Of a stretch of DNA of 64,000 bases, positions 1-8,806 are shown in pieces (positions within the stretch are counted from its first letter, which is position 1; each line of letters opens with the position of its first letter). The notes under the pieces are model-generated. The model did no database searches. It saw nothing but the letters and a program-made list of their open reading frames with translations, and was not told the DNA's origin. The stretch comes from an uncultured Porphyromonadaceae bacterium (lineage in GTDB: Bacteria; Bacteroidota; Bacteroidia; Bacteroidales; Muribaculaceae): assembly GCA_937892215.1 (NCBI GenBank), contig CALAVE010000041.1, forward strand, positions 9,765-73,764. The letters are read 5' to 3'. The position numbers and the translations under genes were made by a program.

Positions 1-1
1 T

Positions 2-3000
2 CTGATGGCTAAGGCACAGTACATGAAGGGCGACTTCCTGAGCAGCGCCGCCACGTTCCACTACATCTACCGCCACTTCACGTGGAAACCTAAGCTGGTT
101 CAGGAAGCACAGTTGTGGGAGGCTCTCAGCTACTGCGCTATGGGCTGGGTGACCGAAGCCGACAACGTGCTGGCACACGTCCACATCGACAAGATTGAGG
201 ACAAGCAACTTATCGCCCTCGCCAACCTGGCTTTCGCCGACTACTATATCACCGACAAGCAGACCCAGAAAGCCGTTCCCTACCTGGCCGAGGCAGTTAA
301 GGGCGCAAAAGGTTCACAGAAAGTGAGGCTAAACTTCCTTCTGGGGCAGCTCTATGAGGAAATAGGGCAAAAAGACCAGGCATACCTTGCATATAAACGC
401 GCCGGCAGCAGCAACAGTAGCTCCTACCGCACAAACGTCAACGCGCGCATCAAGCAGAGCGCAGTATTCAGCGGGACCAACATTGACAGCGAGGTGCGCT
501 CGCTAAGGAACATGACCCGTTACGACCGAAACAAGGAGTATCTCGACCAGATTTACTACGCTATTGGTAACCTTTATCTTAGCCGAGCCGATACCACTAA
601 AGCAGTGGAGAATTACGTGCTGGCAGCCGAAAAAAGCACACGTAACGGTATTGACAAGGCCGTCAGTCAACTCACTCTCGGTGGGATTTACTTCGCTCAG
701 CACAAGTACGACAAGGCTCAACCCTGCTACTCCGAAGCCATTCCGCTCATCTCTGAGGATTACCCTAACTACAAGATGCTGAAACACCGCAGCGACGTGC
801 TCGACGAACTGGCTGTGTATGCACAGAACGTGACGCTGCAGGACTCGCTGCTCAGGTTGTCGCGCATGACCCCCGAAGAGCAGAAAGCCGTTATCAAGAA
901 AATAATCGACGAACTGAAAAAGAAGGAAAAAGAGGAAGCCGAGAACGCGCAGCGCGAGGAATATCTCGCCCAGCAGGCCGCCAAGGGCAACAACCTAACC
1001 AACAATAACGCGCCGCAGACCTTCCAAATCAACAACGACAACTCCTGGTACTTCTACAACACCGCCACCAAAAACGCCGGTAAAACCGCATTCCAGCAAC
1101 TTTGGGGTAACCGAAAGCTGGAAGACGACTGGCGCCGGCGAAACAAGAACACTTTCTCGTTCGACGACGAGAACGACGAATCCGGCGACTCTCTTTCAAC
1201 GCAACTCGACAGTCTGGGCATGGCCAACGACTCCACCGCCGTGGATAAAGAAGCCCTCAAGCGAAGCGAGGACCCGCATTACGAAGAATACTATCTGAAA
1301 CAGATTCCGTCAACGCCCGAGCAGATTCAGACGTCGCATGAGGTGATTCAGGAAGGCTTGTTCAACATGGGAATCATCCTCAAGGACAAACTGGAGGACT
1401 ACCTCTCGGCCGAGAATGAGTTTAACCGCTTGCTCACCGACTACCCCGACAACATCTACCGCCTGGATGCGTACTACAACATGTACCTGATGTATATGCG
1501 AAACAACGAGATTGTTAAGGCGGAACAGTGCCGACAACTCATTCTCACGGACTTCGCCGACTCCAAGTATGGCATGGCTCTGCAAGACCCGCAATACCTC
1601 GACAATCTCAAGCGAATGGACGCTGAGCAGGAAAGGCTCTACGGCATCGCATACAACGCATATCTCGACAACGACAACGCCACCGTGCATGAGTCGTATG
1701 CCGAAATGATGAGGCGATACCCGCTCTCTAAGATTATGCCCAAGTTCATGTTTATCGACGCGCTGAGTTACGTCACCGAAAAGAACCCCGCCAAGTTCAA
1801 GGAGGTGCTTAAGGAGATGCTGGAACGATACCCTGACACCGACATCACACCCACGGCATCGTCGATGGTGAAGAGCATAAACGCCGGACGCAAACTCGGT
1901 GGAAGCACGTCGAACGTTCGTGGTATGTTGTGGTCCACTCGTCTGGGTAAAGACTCTCTGCCACAAGACATTGAACGTCAGTTCACACCATTTACAGAGG
2001 AACTCGACAAACCGCAACTCTTCATACTTGTGTTCTCCACCGACTCAGTAAGTTCCAACAAGGTGCTCTACGAAGTCGCTAAGCATAACTTCAACACGTT
2101 CGTGGTCAAGGACTTCGACATGGAGCAGATGACTTTCGGAAGCATGGGACTGCTCATTGTCAAGGGATTTGAGAATTACGACGAACTGCTGCACTACCGA
2201 ACCGTTTGGGAACAAGACCAGGAACTCGACCTGCCATCTCTGGTTCATCCGGTCCTGATTAGTGAAAGCAACTTCAACCTCCTGCTCAACGAGGGACGCA
2301 GCTTTGAAGAATACTTCCGCTACCTCGATGAGCTCAACTCCGACAAGGTGGAGGAGCAGATTCCCGAAGAAGCCACCGATGATGCCTCTACCGATGATGA
2401 AGGCGACAAGAAACCGGCCAAGTCGGTCAAGGGCAAGAAGAGCGACAAGAAGTCCAAGAAAGACTCTAAGAAACAAGATGAGCTCAAGAAGGGAACCGAG
2501 CCTGATGAAACAAAGGCCGTGAAACAGGATTCTGTGGCCAATGACAAGAAAGCCGCCATTGCGCCAGCCGACACCGTTCAGCAAGTGAATCAGCAGCCGA
2601 CTAAGCAGCAAGCCGTTGCCACCGATTCAACTGCCATAAGCGACATTAATCCTCGTGTCCCCATTCCGGCAGAATCTCTCACGCCGCCAACACCGATGCA
2701 GACCGACGTTAAGAACGAGCCTGAGCCAAAAGCGACCACTGAGCAGACTTCCGAGAAGAAAGACGAGAAATCCGACGTCAAGCGCCTCAAAAAGCAGAAG
2801 TCAGAAGAAGACAAGCAGGCTGAGCGTGAGCGCAAGGCTCAGCAAGAGGCCGAAAAAGACCGCATCAAGGCCGAGAAGGAACACGCCAAGGCCATGAAGG
2901 AAGAAGAAAAGGCTCTCAAGAAAGAGCAGGAACGCCTGCGCAAGCAGCACGACGACTCCATCAAGCGAGTGGAGAAGGAGCGCGAACAGGCTATCAAGGA

Positions 3001-3310
3001 CGCTGCCAAGGCTCGCGAAGACTCCATCAAGAACGTGGCCAAGATGAAGGAGCAGGAGCGTAAGCAGAAGATTAAGGATAAAGAGAACCTGCGCAAGCAG
3101 AAAGAAGCCGAGCGCAAGCAGAAAGCCAAGGAAAAGGAACAGTTGCGCAAGGAGAAAGAGAAAGAGCGCAAACAGCGCCAAAAAGAGCGCGAAGCAAAGA
3201 AAAAAGAAGAACGAAAACAGAAAGAGGCCGAACGCAAACAACGCGAAGCCGAACGCAAACAGAAGCAAAAGGAACGCGAAGCTCAGCGGAAAGCCGAGAA
3301 AAACAAATAA
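2..3310 (+). CDS. TPR protein with Lys/Glu-rich tail, PorW/SprE-like candidate (5' partial)
   Basis: The frame is open to the left edge of the window, and the first visible residues already look like the inside of a helical repeat, so the true start lies upstream. Helical TPR-like units occupy roughly residues 1-280, and further TPR-like units lie around 455-620. A low-complexity acidic linker (about 290-435) separates them. From about residue 778 the chain becomes a charged region rich in Lys, Glu and Arg, with heptad-like RKQKEKE blocks to the C-terminus; this is probably a long coiled coil or disordered tail. PorX starts 6 bases downstream, so the two are co-transcribed. TPR size and partnership with PorX suggest the type IX secretion lipoprotein family PorW/SprE, known to be needed for that system. 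The assignment is inference, because the N-terminal signal and lipobox are outside the window. A generic TPR protein is the alternative. Confidence 0.75.
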   Translation: MMAKAQYMKGDFLSSAATFHYIYRHFTWKPKLVQEAQLWEALSYCAMGWVTEADNVLAHVHIDKIEDKQLIALANLAFADYYITDKQTQKAVPYLAEAVKGAKGSQKVRLNFLLGQLYEEIGQKDQAYLAYKRAGSSNSSSYRTNVNARIKQSAVFSGTNIDSEVRSLRNMTRYDRNKEYLDQIYYAIGNLYLSRADTTKAVENYVLAAEKSTRNGIDKAVSQLTLGGIYFAQHKYDKAQPCYSEAIPLISEDYPNYKMLKHRSDVLDELAVYAQNVTLQDSLLRLSRMTPEEQKAVIKKIIDELKKKEKEEAENAQREEYLAQQAAKGNNLTNNNAPQTFQINNDNSWYFYNTATKNAGKTAFQQLWGNRKLEDDWRRRNKNTFSFDDENDESGDSLSTQLDSLGMANDSTAVDKEALKRSEDPHYEEYYLKQIPSTPEQIQTSHEVIQEGLFNMGIILKDKLEDYLSAENEFNRLLTDYPDNIYRLDAYYNMYLMYMRNNEIVKAEQCRQLILTDFADSKYGMALQDPQYLDNLKRMDAEQERLYGIAYNAYLDNDNATVHESYAEMMRRYPLSKIMPKFMFIDALSYVTEKNPAKFKEVLKEMLERYPDTDITPTASSMVKSINAGRKLGGSTSNVRGMLWSTRLGKDSLPQDIERQFTPFTEELDKPQLFILVFSTDSVSSNKVLYEVAKHNFNTFVVKDFDMEQMTFGSMGLLIVKGFENYDELLHYRTVWEQDQELDLPSLVHPVLISESNFNLLLNEGRSFEEYFRYLDELNSDKVEEQIPEEATDDASTDDEGDKKPAKSVKGKKSDKKSKKDSKKQDELKKGTEPDETKAVKQDSVANDKKAAIAPADTVQQVNQQPTKQQAVATDSTAISDINPRVPIPAESLTPPTPMQTDVKNEPEPKATTEQTSEKKDEKSDVKRLKKQKSEEDKQAERERKAQQEAEKDRIKAEKEHAKAMKEEEKALKKEQERLRKQHDDSIKRVEKEREQAIKDAAKAREDSIKNVAKMKEQERKQKIKDKENLRKQKEAERKQKAKEKEQLRKEKEKERKQRQKEREAKKKEERKQKEAERKQREAERKQKQKEREAQRKAEKNK

Positions 3311-3316
3311 CGTAAC

Positions 3317-4867
3317 ATGGCACAAGAAACTATACTCTGGGCTGACGACGAGATAGACCTGCTCAAACCGCACGTTCTATTCCTTGAGAACAAGGGATTC
3401 GGGGTGGTCACCGTCACCAACGGACGCGACGCCCTCGATGCAATAGCGGCACAAAGCTTCAGCCTGATAATACTGGACGAGAACATGCCTGGCATCTCAG
3501 GCCTGGAAACTTTGTCGCAGATTAAGATAATGCAACCCAACGTCCCGGTGATAATGATTACCAAGAGCGAGGAGGAAAACATCATGAATCAGGCCATCGG
3601 AAGCGAAATAGCCGATTACCTGATTAAGCCCGTGAACCCCAATCAGATTCTGCTGTCAATCAAGAAAAACCTGCATAGTGGGGCACTGGTGAAGAAAAAA
3701 GCCACAAGCGACTATCAACAGGAATTCATGAACATCAGCCTGATGATTAATTCCGCTCGTGACATCAACGACTGGTATGAGGTTTACAACACGCTCGTCC
3801 GATGGGAACTGCTACTCTCCAGCGCCGAGACCGATATGGACGAGATGCTACGCATGCAAAAACAGGAAGCCAACAGTGCCTTCTGCAAGTTTGTGAAACG
3901 GAACTACGAGAAGTGGATTTCCACCCCTAACCACCCGCTGCGCAGCGAAGAAATCTTCAAGAGTGCGGTTTTCCCTCTGCTCGACAAGGGGGAAAAGGTT
4001 TTCTTCATAGTAATAGACAACTTCAGGCTGGACCAGTGGAAGACCATCAGCCCGCTCCTGAGCGACTATTTCAACATCGAATCCGAGGAACTCTACACCG
4101 CCATCCTTCCCACGGCCACTCAATACGCGCGCAATGCCATCTTCTCAGGACTTAAGCCCATCGACATTGAGCGAATGTTCCCCGATTTGTGGGTCGATGA
4201 GGATGAGGAGTCGGGCAAGAACATCAACGAGGCTCCGCTCATCAAGACGCTCTTAGATCGCTATCGCCGCAAAGAGCGCTTCTCTTACAACAAGATGAAC
4301 GATGCCTATGCCGGAGATAAACTTATCCAGCGCTTCTCCGACCTCGACGGGTACGACCTCAACGTGCTTGTGCTCAACTTCGTGGACATCCTTTCGCACG
4401 CAAGGACCGAGTCAAAGATGATTCGCGAACTGGCCAACACCGACAACGCCTACCGCTCGCTCACCGAGTCCTGGTTCAGGAACTCCTATGCCATAGAGAT
4501 TTTCAAACTCATTGCCGCTAAGGGATGGAAAGTGGTTCTCACCACCGACCACGGTACCACACGCGTGGACAACCCCATAAAGGTGGTAGGCGATAAGAAT
4601 ACGAACACCAATCTCCGTTACAAAGTGGGTAAGAACCTGAGTTACAACCCTAAGCAAGTGTTTGAAATCAAGAATCCGCAGCATTATGGCTTGCCCACGC
4701 CCAACGTTTCTTCCACCTACATCTTCACAACAGGGCGCGATTTCTTCGCTTATCCCAACAACTACAACTACTACGTGCAGTACTACAGCGACACATTCCA
4801 GCACGGAGGAATCTCCATGGAGGAAATGCTGGTACCGCTCGTGGTGCTAAGCAGTAAGCAGCAATAG
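3317..4867 (+). CDS. porX: PorX: response regulator with PglZ effector domain (T9SS regulator)
   Basis: A two-domain protein of 516 residues, the usual PorX length. The N-terminal receiver (about 1-120) has the acidic pair in ILWADDEIDLL, the phosphorylatable Asp in IILDENMPG and the conserved Lys in DYLIKPV. The C-terminal PglZ/alkaline-phosphatase-superfamily domain (about 200-510) shows FFIVIDNFRLDQW, the Thr-containing ILPTATQYARNAIFSG segment and a metal-site motif LTTDHGTTRVDNP. In Porphyromonas and Flavobacterium, PorX acts with the sensor PorY and a sigma factor to control type IX secretion genes, and the PglZ part acts as a metal-dependent phosphodiesterase on nucleotide substrates. 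It starts 6 bases after the TPR gene. No sensor kinase is present in the window, as usual for an orphan PorX. Confidence 0.92.
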   Translation: MAQETILWADDEIDLLKPHVLFLENKGFGVVTVTNGRDALDAIAAQSFSLIILDENMPGISGLETLSQIKIMQPNVPVIMITKSEEENIMNQAIGSEIADYLIKPVNPNQILLSIKKNLHSGALVKKKATSDYQQEFMNISLMINSARDINDWYEVYNTLVRWELLLSSAETDMDEMLRMQKQEANSAFCKFVKRNYEKWISTPNHPLRSEEIFKSAVFPLLDKGEKVFFIVIDNFRLDQWKTISPLLSDYFNIESEELYTAILPTATQYARNAIFSGLKPIDIERMFPDLWVDEDEESGKNINEAPLIKTLLDRYRRKERFSYNKMNDAYAGDKLIQRFSDLDGYDLNVLVLNFVDILSHARTESKMIRELANTDNAYRSLTESWFRNSYAIEIFKLIAAKGWKVVLTTDHGTTRVDNPIKVVGDKNTNTNLRYKVGKNLSYNPKQVFEIKNPQHYGLPTPNVSSTYIFTTGRDFFAYPNNYNYYVQYYSDTFQHGGISMEEMLVPLVVLSSKQQ

Positions 4868-4920
4868 GAAAAGCACCCGGCTAACAACAACATCACAAAA
4901 ACAAATAAACATCTCTGACA

Positions 4921-5916
4921 ATGGCAAGTAACAGACATATTTTAGCACTTTGCGCCACATTTTGCGCTTTCACCCTTTCGGCCGTCACCCCTGTGGCTCC
5001 GGCTTTTCTGAAACCCGGCGACAAGATTGCCGTCCTGTCACCATCCAGCACTCCCGGGAAAAATGTGCCCGGTGACGGTGCCGAGGTCCTGAGACAGTGG
5101 GGATTTGTCCCTGTCTTGGGTGAGCATGTGCTATCGGAGTACCGTTCATTCGCCGGCACACACCTGCAGCGGTACGACGACCTGATGAAGGCACTGCGCG
5201 ACCCTGAAATAAAGGCTATTATGTGTTCACGCGGCGGTTATGGCGCGGCCAATGTGCTTGCTCTGATGCACCCCGACACGCTCAAGCGCTATCCTAAGTG
5301 GATTATCGGCTACAGCGACATCACCGGATACCTCAGTGCCGAGGTTTGCGCCGGAAATATGGGCATCCATGCCAATATGTGCGGCCGTCTTGCCAAGACT
5401 CAGGGAACCGACGACGCGAGCCTGATTCTGCGCGATATGCTCATGGGCATTATGCCTCACTACAATTTCCCCGCACACGAGCTAAACCGCACAGGCAAGG
5501 CCTCCGGCATTCTCATTGGGGGAAACATGTCGGTCTATGGTGACCTGGCCGGTTCTCCGTTCGACTTCCTTAACGACGACATCCTGGCCGAGAACGACGT
5601 GATTCTCTTCATTGAGGACGTGGGAGAGAACTTCGCCAAACTGGACCGCATGTTCCAGTACTTGGTCCTCAGAGGAGTGCTGAGCAAGGTTAAGGCTCTG
5701 ATAGTAGGCCGATTCGCCGACTGTCCTCCTTCGCGTGGCTACAAAGACGTGTTTGAGATGATTCAAGACTACACCAAACCCTACAATATTCCCATTTGCT
5801 ACGATTTCCCCACCGGTCACGACGAGGACCACAACTATCCGCTTATCGAGGGTTGTAAGGTGGACCTTAATATTACCGACGAGGGCGTGACTATGGATTT
5901 CTTCCCCGAGCATTAA
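4921..5916 (+). CDS. LD-carboxypeptidase, peptidase family S66
   Basis: A 331-residue protein of the muramoyl-tetrapeptide carboxypeptidase (LdcA) family, which trims the terminal D-Ala from tetrapeptides during peptidoglycan recycling. The Ser-Glu-His triad is visible: nucleophile Ser in WIIGYSDITGY, Glu in LFIEDVGENFAKLDR and His in FPTGHDEDHNYPL. The glycine-rich SRGGYGAAN segment near residue 100 is also typical. Residues 1-24 form a hydrophobic signal-peptide-like stretch (ILALCATFCAFTLSAV), so the enzyme probably acts in the periplasm, unlike cytosolic E. coli LdcA. The ATG at 4921 is preceded by an A-rich stretch without Shine-Dalgarno, as usual in Bacteroidetes. A bidirectional terminator separates it from the convergent GH25 gene. 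Confidence 0.9.
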   Translation: MASNRHILALCATFCAFTLSAVTPVAPAFLKPGDKIAVLSPSSTPGKNVPGDGAEVLRQWGFVPVLGEHVLSEYRSFAGTHLQRYDDLMKALRDPEIKAIMCSRGGYGAANVLALMHPDTLKRYPKWIIGYSDITGYLSAEVCAGNMGIHANMCGRLAKTQGTDDASLILRDMLMGIMPHYNFPAHELNRTGKASGILIGGNMSVYGDLAGSPFDFLNDDILAENDVILFIEDVGENFAKLDRMFQYLVLRGVLSKVKALIVGRFADCPPSRGYKDVFEMIQDYTKPYNIPICYDFPTGHDEDHNYPLIEGCKVDLNITDEGVTMDFFPEH

Positions 5917-5949
5917 TAATTCTTACGGAAAACAGTTTTTGAAAATAGT

Positions 5950-5980
5950 AACCCGGATAGGTGCGATGCCTATTCGGGTT
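5950..5980 (+). terminator. Bidirectional intrinsic terminator between ldcA and GH25 genes
   Basis: A 12-bp stem AACCCGGATAGG / CCTATTCGGGTT with one G-T wobble closes a 7-base loop and is followed by ATTTCTT on the plus strand. It lies exactly between two convergent genes and its last bases touch the stop codon of the minus-strand gene. Confidence 0.75.
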
Positions 5981-7169
5981 ATTTCTTGCGGGAGCGTGTG
6001 GGATAGAAAATGTCGTCGTTATCTGCGCTTTGCTGGTTGCGGCGCGTGGTGGTAGTGTTCTGGAAGGCCTTGCTCACTCTGGCCTCCTTCTCGCGCTTGC
6101 GAGCCTGCTCCAGACTGTCTTTTCGCGCTTTCTCGGCTTGTTCCTTAGCCTCTTTCTCTTGCTGCTTGCGCAGTTTTTCCTGGCGCTTAGCCTCCTCTTT
6201 CATCTGCTTCTCCAGTTCAGCCTGCTTCTTAGCCTCTTCCTTCGCGCGCTTTTTCTCTTCTTCACGAAGCCGTTTTTCAGCCTCTTCCTGACGCTTTTTC
6301 TGCTCTTCCCAAGCCTTCCGCTCTTGCTTAGTCATCTTACTCGGGTCGGTTACCGGAGCAGGAACGGGCATCGCTTCCACCGGTTTTTTCTCAGGTGGTG
6401 GCGGAACTTCTGTCTTTTCCTGCTCTTTCTTCTTGCGCTCAGGAATACCGTTCGACTTATTCTTCGACATCAGAATGTCGTCCATTCCGCAGCCCTTGTT
6501 GAACCGGCACAAATCCACGTCGGCGTCAATTCCCTTTATGCGGCCACAGTCGCTGAACTGCCACAATATCCATTTCACACCGCCTGTGAGACGAGGCTCA
6601 CTCTTGGCATAGCGGGCTATGAACAGCGGATAGTCGGAGAACCGGCCGGCCAGATGCTTGTTGAAGAACGAACTACTGGTGTAGATTAGCGGACGACAAC
6701 CGTAGTACTGCTCTATCAGGTCGGCAAACAACTGGACGCTATCGCACAGTTGCTCGCTGGTCCAGCCACGCATAGTTTCCACGTCCAGCAATGGAATCAG
6801 GTCCTGTTCGCCCTTTTTCACAGAGCGGGTGAAGTTGGCGAACTGGTCCCGGATACGCGATGTGGTGCGCAGAAAGTGGTAACTACCCACCTTCACGCCC
6901 TGCTTCCGCGCATTATCAATGTTTATGCGGTAGTGCCGCGAGGTGTGCGTAGCCCCTTCTGTGGCCTTCACATACACGAATTTAATGTTCTTGTCCTTCG
7001 CTGTAGTGGTCCAGTCTATGTCTTTTTGGTAGCTGGAAACGTCAATTCCGTCGTAGGTGATGCTCTGGGTTGCCGAGTCGGTGTTCACCACTTGCCCCTT
7101 CTGCCCGTAAGCGGTGGCTCCAATGGTAATTATGGCTACCGCCAGCAATATGTGTCTCAGAGTTATCAC
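5979..7169 (-). CDS. GH25 lysozyme with charged coiled-coil tail
   Basis: The N-terminal half (about residues 35-230) is a glycoside hydrolase family 25 domain, which cleaves the MurNAc-GlcNAc bond of peptidoglycan. It shows the opening motif YDGIDVSSYQKDIDW, the catalytic pair in PLLDVETM, and WILWQFSD near the end of the barrel. Residues 1-22 form a signal peptide (ILLAVAIITIGATAYGQ). After a Pro-rich linker (EVPPPPEKKPVEAMPVPAP) comes a 120-residue Lys/Glu/Arg/Ala-rich tail predicted to be coiled coil, not part of the family fold. The start is GTG at 7169; no in-frame ATG lies upstream before the promoter. The tail resembles in composition that of the TPR protein at the start of the window. 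Confidence 0.9.
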   Translation of the reverse strand: MITLRHILLAVAIITIGATAYGQKGQVVNTDSATQSITYDGIDVSSYQKDIDWTTTAKDKNIKFVYVKATEGATHTSRHYRINIDNARKQGVKVGSYHFLRTTSRIRDQFANFTRSVKKGEQDLIPLLDVETMRGWTSEQLCDSVQLFADLIEQYYGCRPLIYTSSSFFNKHLAGRFSDYPLFIARYAKSEPRLTGGVKWILWQFSDCGRIKGIDADVDLCRFNKGCGMDDILMSKNKSNGIPERKKKEQEKTEVPPPPEKKPVEAMPVPAPVTDPSKMTKQERKAWEEQKKRQEEAEKRLREEEKKRAKEEAKKQAELEKQMKEEAKRQEKLRKQQEKEAKEQAEKARKDSLEQARKREKEARVSKAFQNTTTTRRNQQSADNDDIFYPTRSRKK

Positions 7170-7200
7170 TTCTTGATGAGTTTTGTAGCGCTATAGATGT

Positions 7201-7209
7201 GCAAAGTTA
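7201..7209 (-). promoter_or_regulatory. Bacteroidales promoter -7 box for GH25 gene
   Basis: TAACTTTGC on the minus strand matches TAnnTTTGC and lies about 30 bases before the GTG start. Confidence 0.6.
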
Positions 7210-7286
7210 ATGAATAAAGTTGAAATAGTAGCTCAGTGAAGCTTAAAGTTTACGAATTTAGGCTTTTTTTCGCTTATCTTGGGTCA

Positions 7287-8780
7287 TCAGTGGAACAAGC
7301 GTCGCACTATCGGCAGCCGCTTCAGCATGCCTCCCAGTTTCTCGCGTCGCAGTATGAATCCGGCGAAAAGAAGCACCAGGAACGTGCGGAAGAATAGCGA
7401 AAGCCAAGCGTTTTCCACCGGTATCAGAAGGCATCCGGCCGTAATGAGCGTGGCCAGCACCACATACACCATCATGTCGCGTAGCGGGTAGCGGATGGGG
7501 TAATACTTCTGCCCCACGAAGTAGCTCAGCAACATGGCTGTGCCGTAACCGGCGCAGCCGGCCCACGCGCAGGCCATGTAACCGTAGCGTGGCACGAATA
7601 TCACGTTCACCGCAATCAGCACCGCACAGCCTATTCCCGAGAACCAAGCCCCCCAGATGGTCTTGTCAATCAACTTATACCAGAACGACAGGTTGAAATA
7701 GACACCCATCATAATCTCGGCGGCCATCACTATGGGCACCACCTTCAGTCCGCTCCAGTAGTCGGGGGCTATAATGTACTTCAGCACGTCGATCCACGCC
7801 ACTACCGCCACATAGGCCAGCAGCGTGAATATCACAAAGTATTTCATTGCCTCGGCGTAGGTTTCGCGGTTATCTTTATCCTTGCTTCGCCCGAACACAA
7901 AGGGCTCGTAGGCATAGCGGAATGCCTGAGTAATCATGGCCATTATCATCGCTATCTTGCTCGCCGCACCGTAGATGCCCAGTTCCGACGTGGCTGTGTC
8001 GGAGTCATAGAGGAACGGGAACAGTATCTTGTCGGCTGTCTGGTTAAGAATTCCGGCTATTCCCAGCACCAGTATGGGCCAACTGTAGCCCAGCATTCGC
8101 CTCAGCAGTTTTATGTCGAGGCGCCAGCGGATTTTCAGTTCCGGGATGAAGAACAGCGTTATCAGCGACGTGCACACAAGGTTCAGGAAGAACGCGTAGC
8201 CCACCCCTATCGTGGGGTCGTAAATCTTACCAATCAACTCAGGATTGCTCTCGTACCATGCCGGCAAAGCCACAAAATAGAGCAGATTGAGCATTATGTT
8301 CAGGAAAATGAACAGCAATTTCAGTGCGGCAAATTTCAGAGGTTTGTGCTTGTGGCGCAGATAGACAAACGGAATCGCCTGAAATGCGTCGAGTGCCACC
8401 ACAACCGCCATCACGCCCACATATTCAGGGTGGTCCTCATACCCCATCGCATCGGCCACCCAGGGCAGGAAGCCCAGCACCATCGCCACAAAAGCGAGCG
8501 CCACCGCCCCTACCGCGATTAGCGTTGTTGAGTACACCGCCTTGGGGTCCTCGCCATCTTTGTTGGAAAACCGGAAAAACGTGGTCTCCATGCCAAACGT
8601 GAGCAGAACCAGCATCAGCGCTGTATAGGAATACACGTTCGTAATCACGCCATAACCGCCTTCGGCCGCAGCCAGTTTGGCCGTGTAGAGCGGAACGAGC
8701 AGATAGTTCAGGAACCTCCCGATTATGCTACTCAGCCCATATATTGCCGTGTCCTTAGCCAGCCCGCCTAACTTACCCAT
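7287..8780 (-). CDS. Polysaccharide/oligosaccharide flippase (Wzx/MATE-type)
   Basis: A 497-residue integral membrane protein with about 12-14 hydrophobic segments spread along its length. The opening (LAKDTAIYGLSSIIGRFLNYLLVPLYTAKL) is the typical start of the polysaccharide biosynthesis/flippase family (Polysacc_synt). These proteins flip lipid-linked glycan precursors across the cytoplasmic membrane for LPS, capsule or S-layer glycan assembly. The substrate cannot be read from the sequence and there is no surrounding O-antigen cluster. The gene starts 26 bases after ruvB on the same strand and is probably in its transcript. Confidence 0.85.
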   Translation of the reverse strand: MGKLGGLAKDTAIYGLSSIIGRFLNYLLVPLYTAKLAAAEGGYGVITNVYSYTALMLVLLTFGMETTFFRFSNKDGEDPKAVYSTTLIAVGAVALAFVAMVLGFLPWVADAMGYEDHPEYVGVMAVVVALDAFQAIPFVYLRHKHKPLKFAALKLLFIFLNIMLNLLYFVALPAWYESNPELIGKIYDPTIGVGYAFFLNLVCTSLITLFFIPELKIRWRLDIKLLRRMLGYSWPILVLGIAGILNQTADKILFPFLYDSDTATSELGIYGAASKIAMIMAMITQAFRYAYEPFVFGRSKDKDNRETYAEAMKYFVIFTLLAYVAVVAWIDVLKYIIAPDYWSGLKVVPIVMAAEIMMGVYFNLSFWYKLIDKTIWGAWFSGIGCAVLIAVNVIFVPRYGYMACAWAGCAGYGTAMLLSYFVGQKYYPIRYPLRDMMVYVVLATLITAGCLLIPVENAWLSLFFRTFLVLLFAGFILRREKLGGMLKRLPIVRRLFH

Positions 8781-8806
8781 AACTCACTTTGTTAATTTAC
8801 AAGGAA

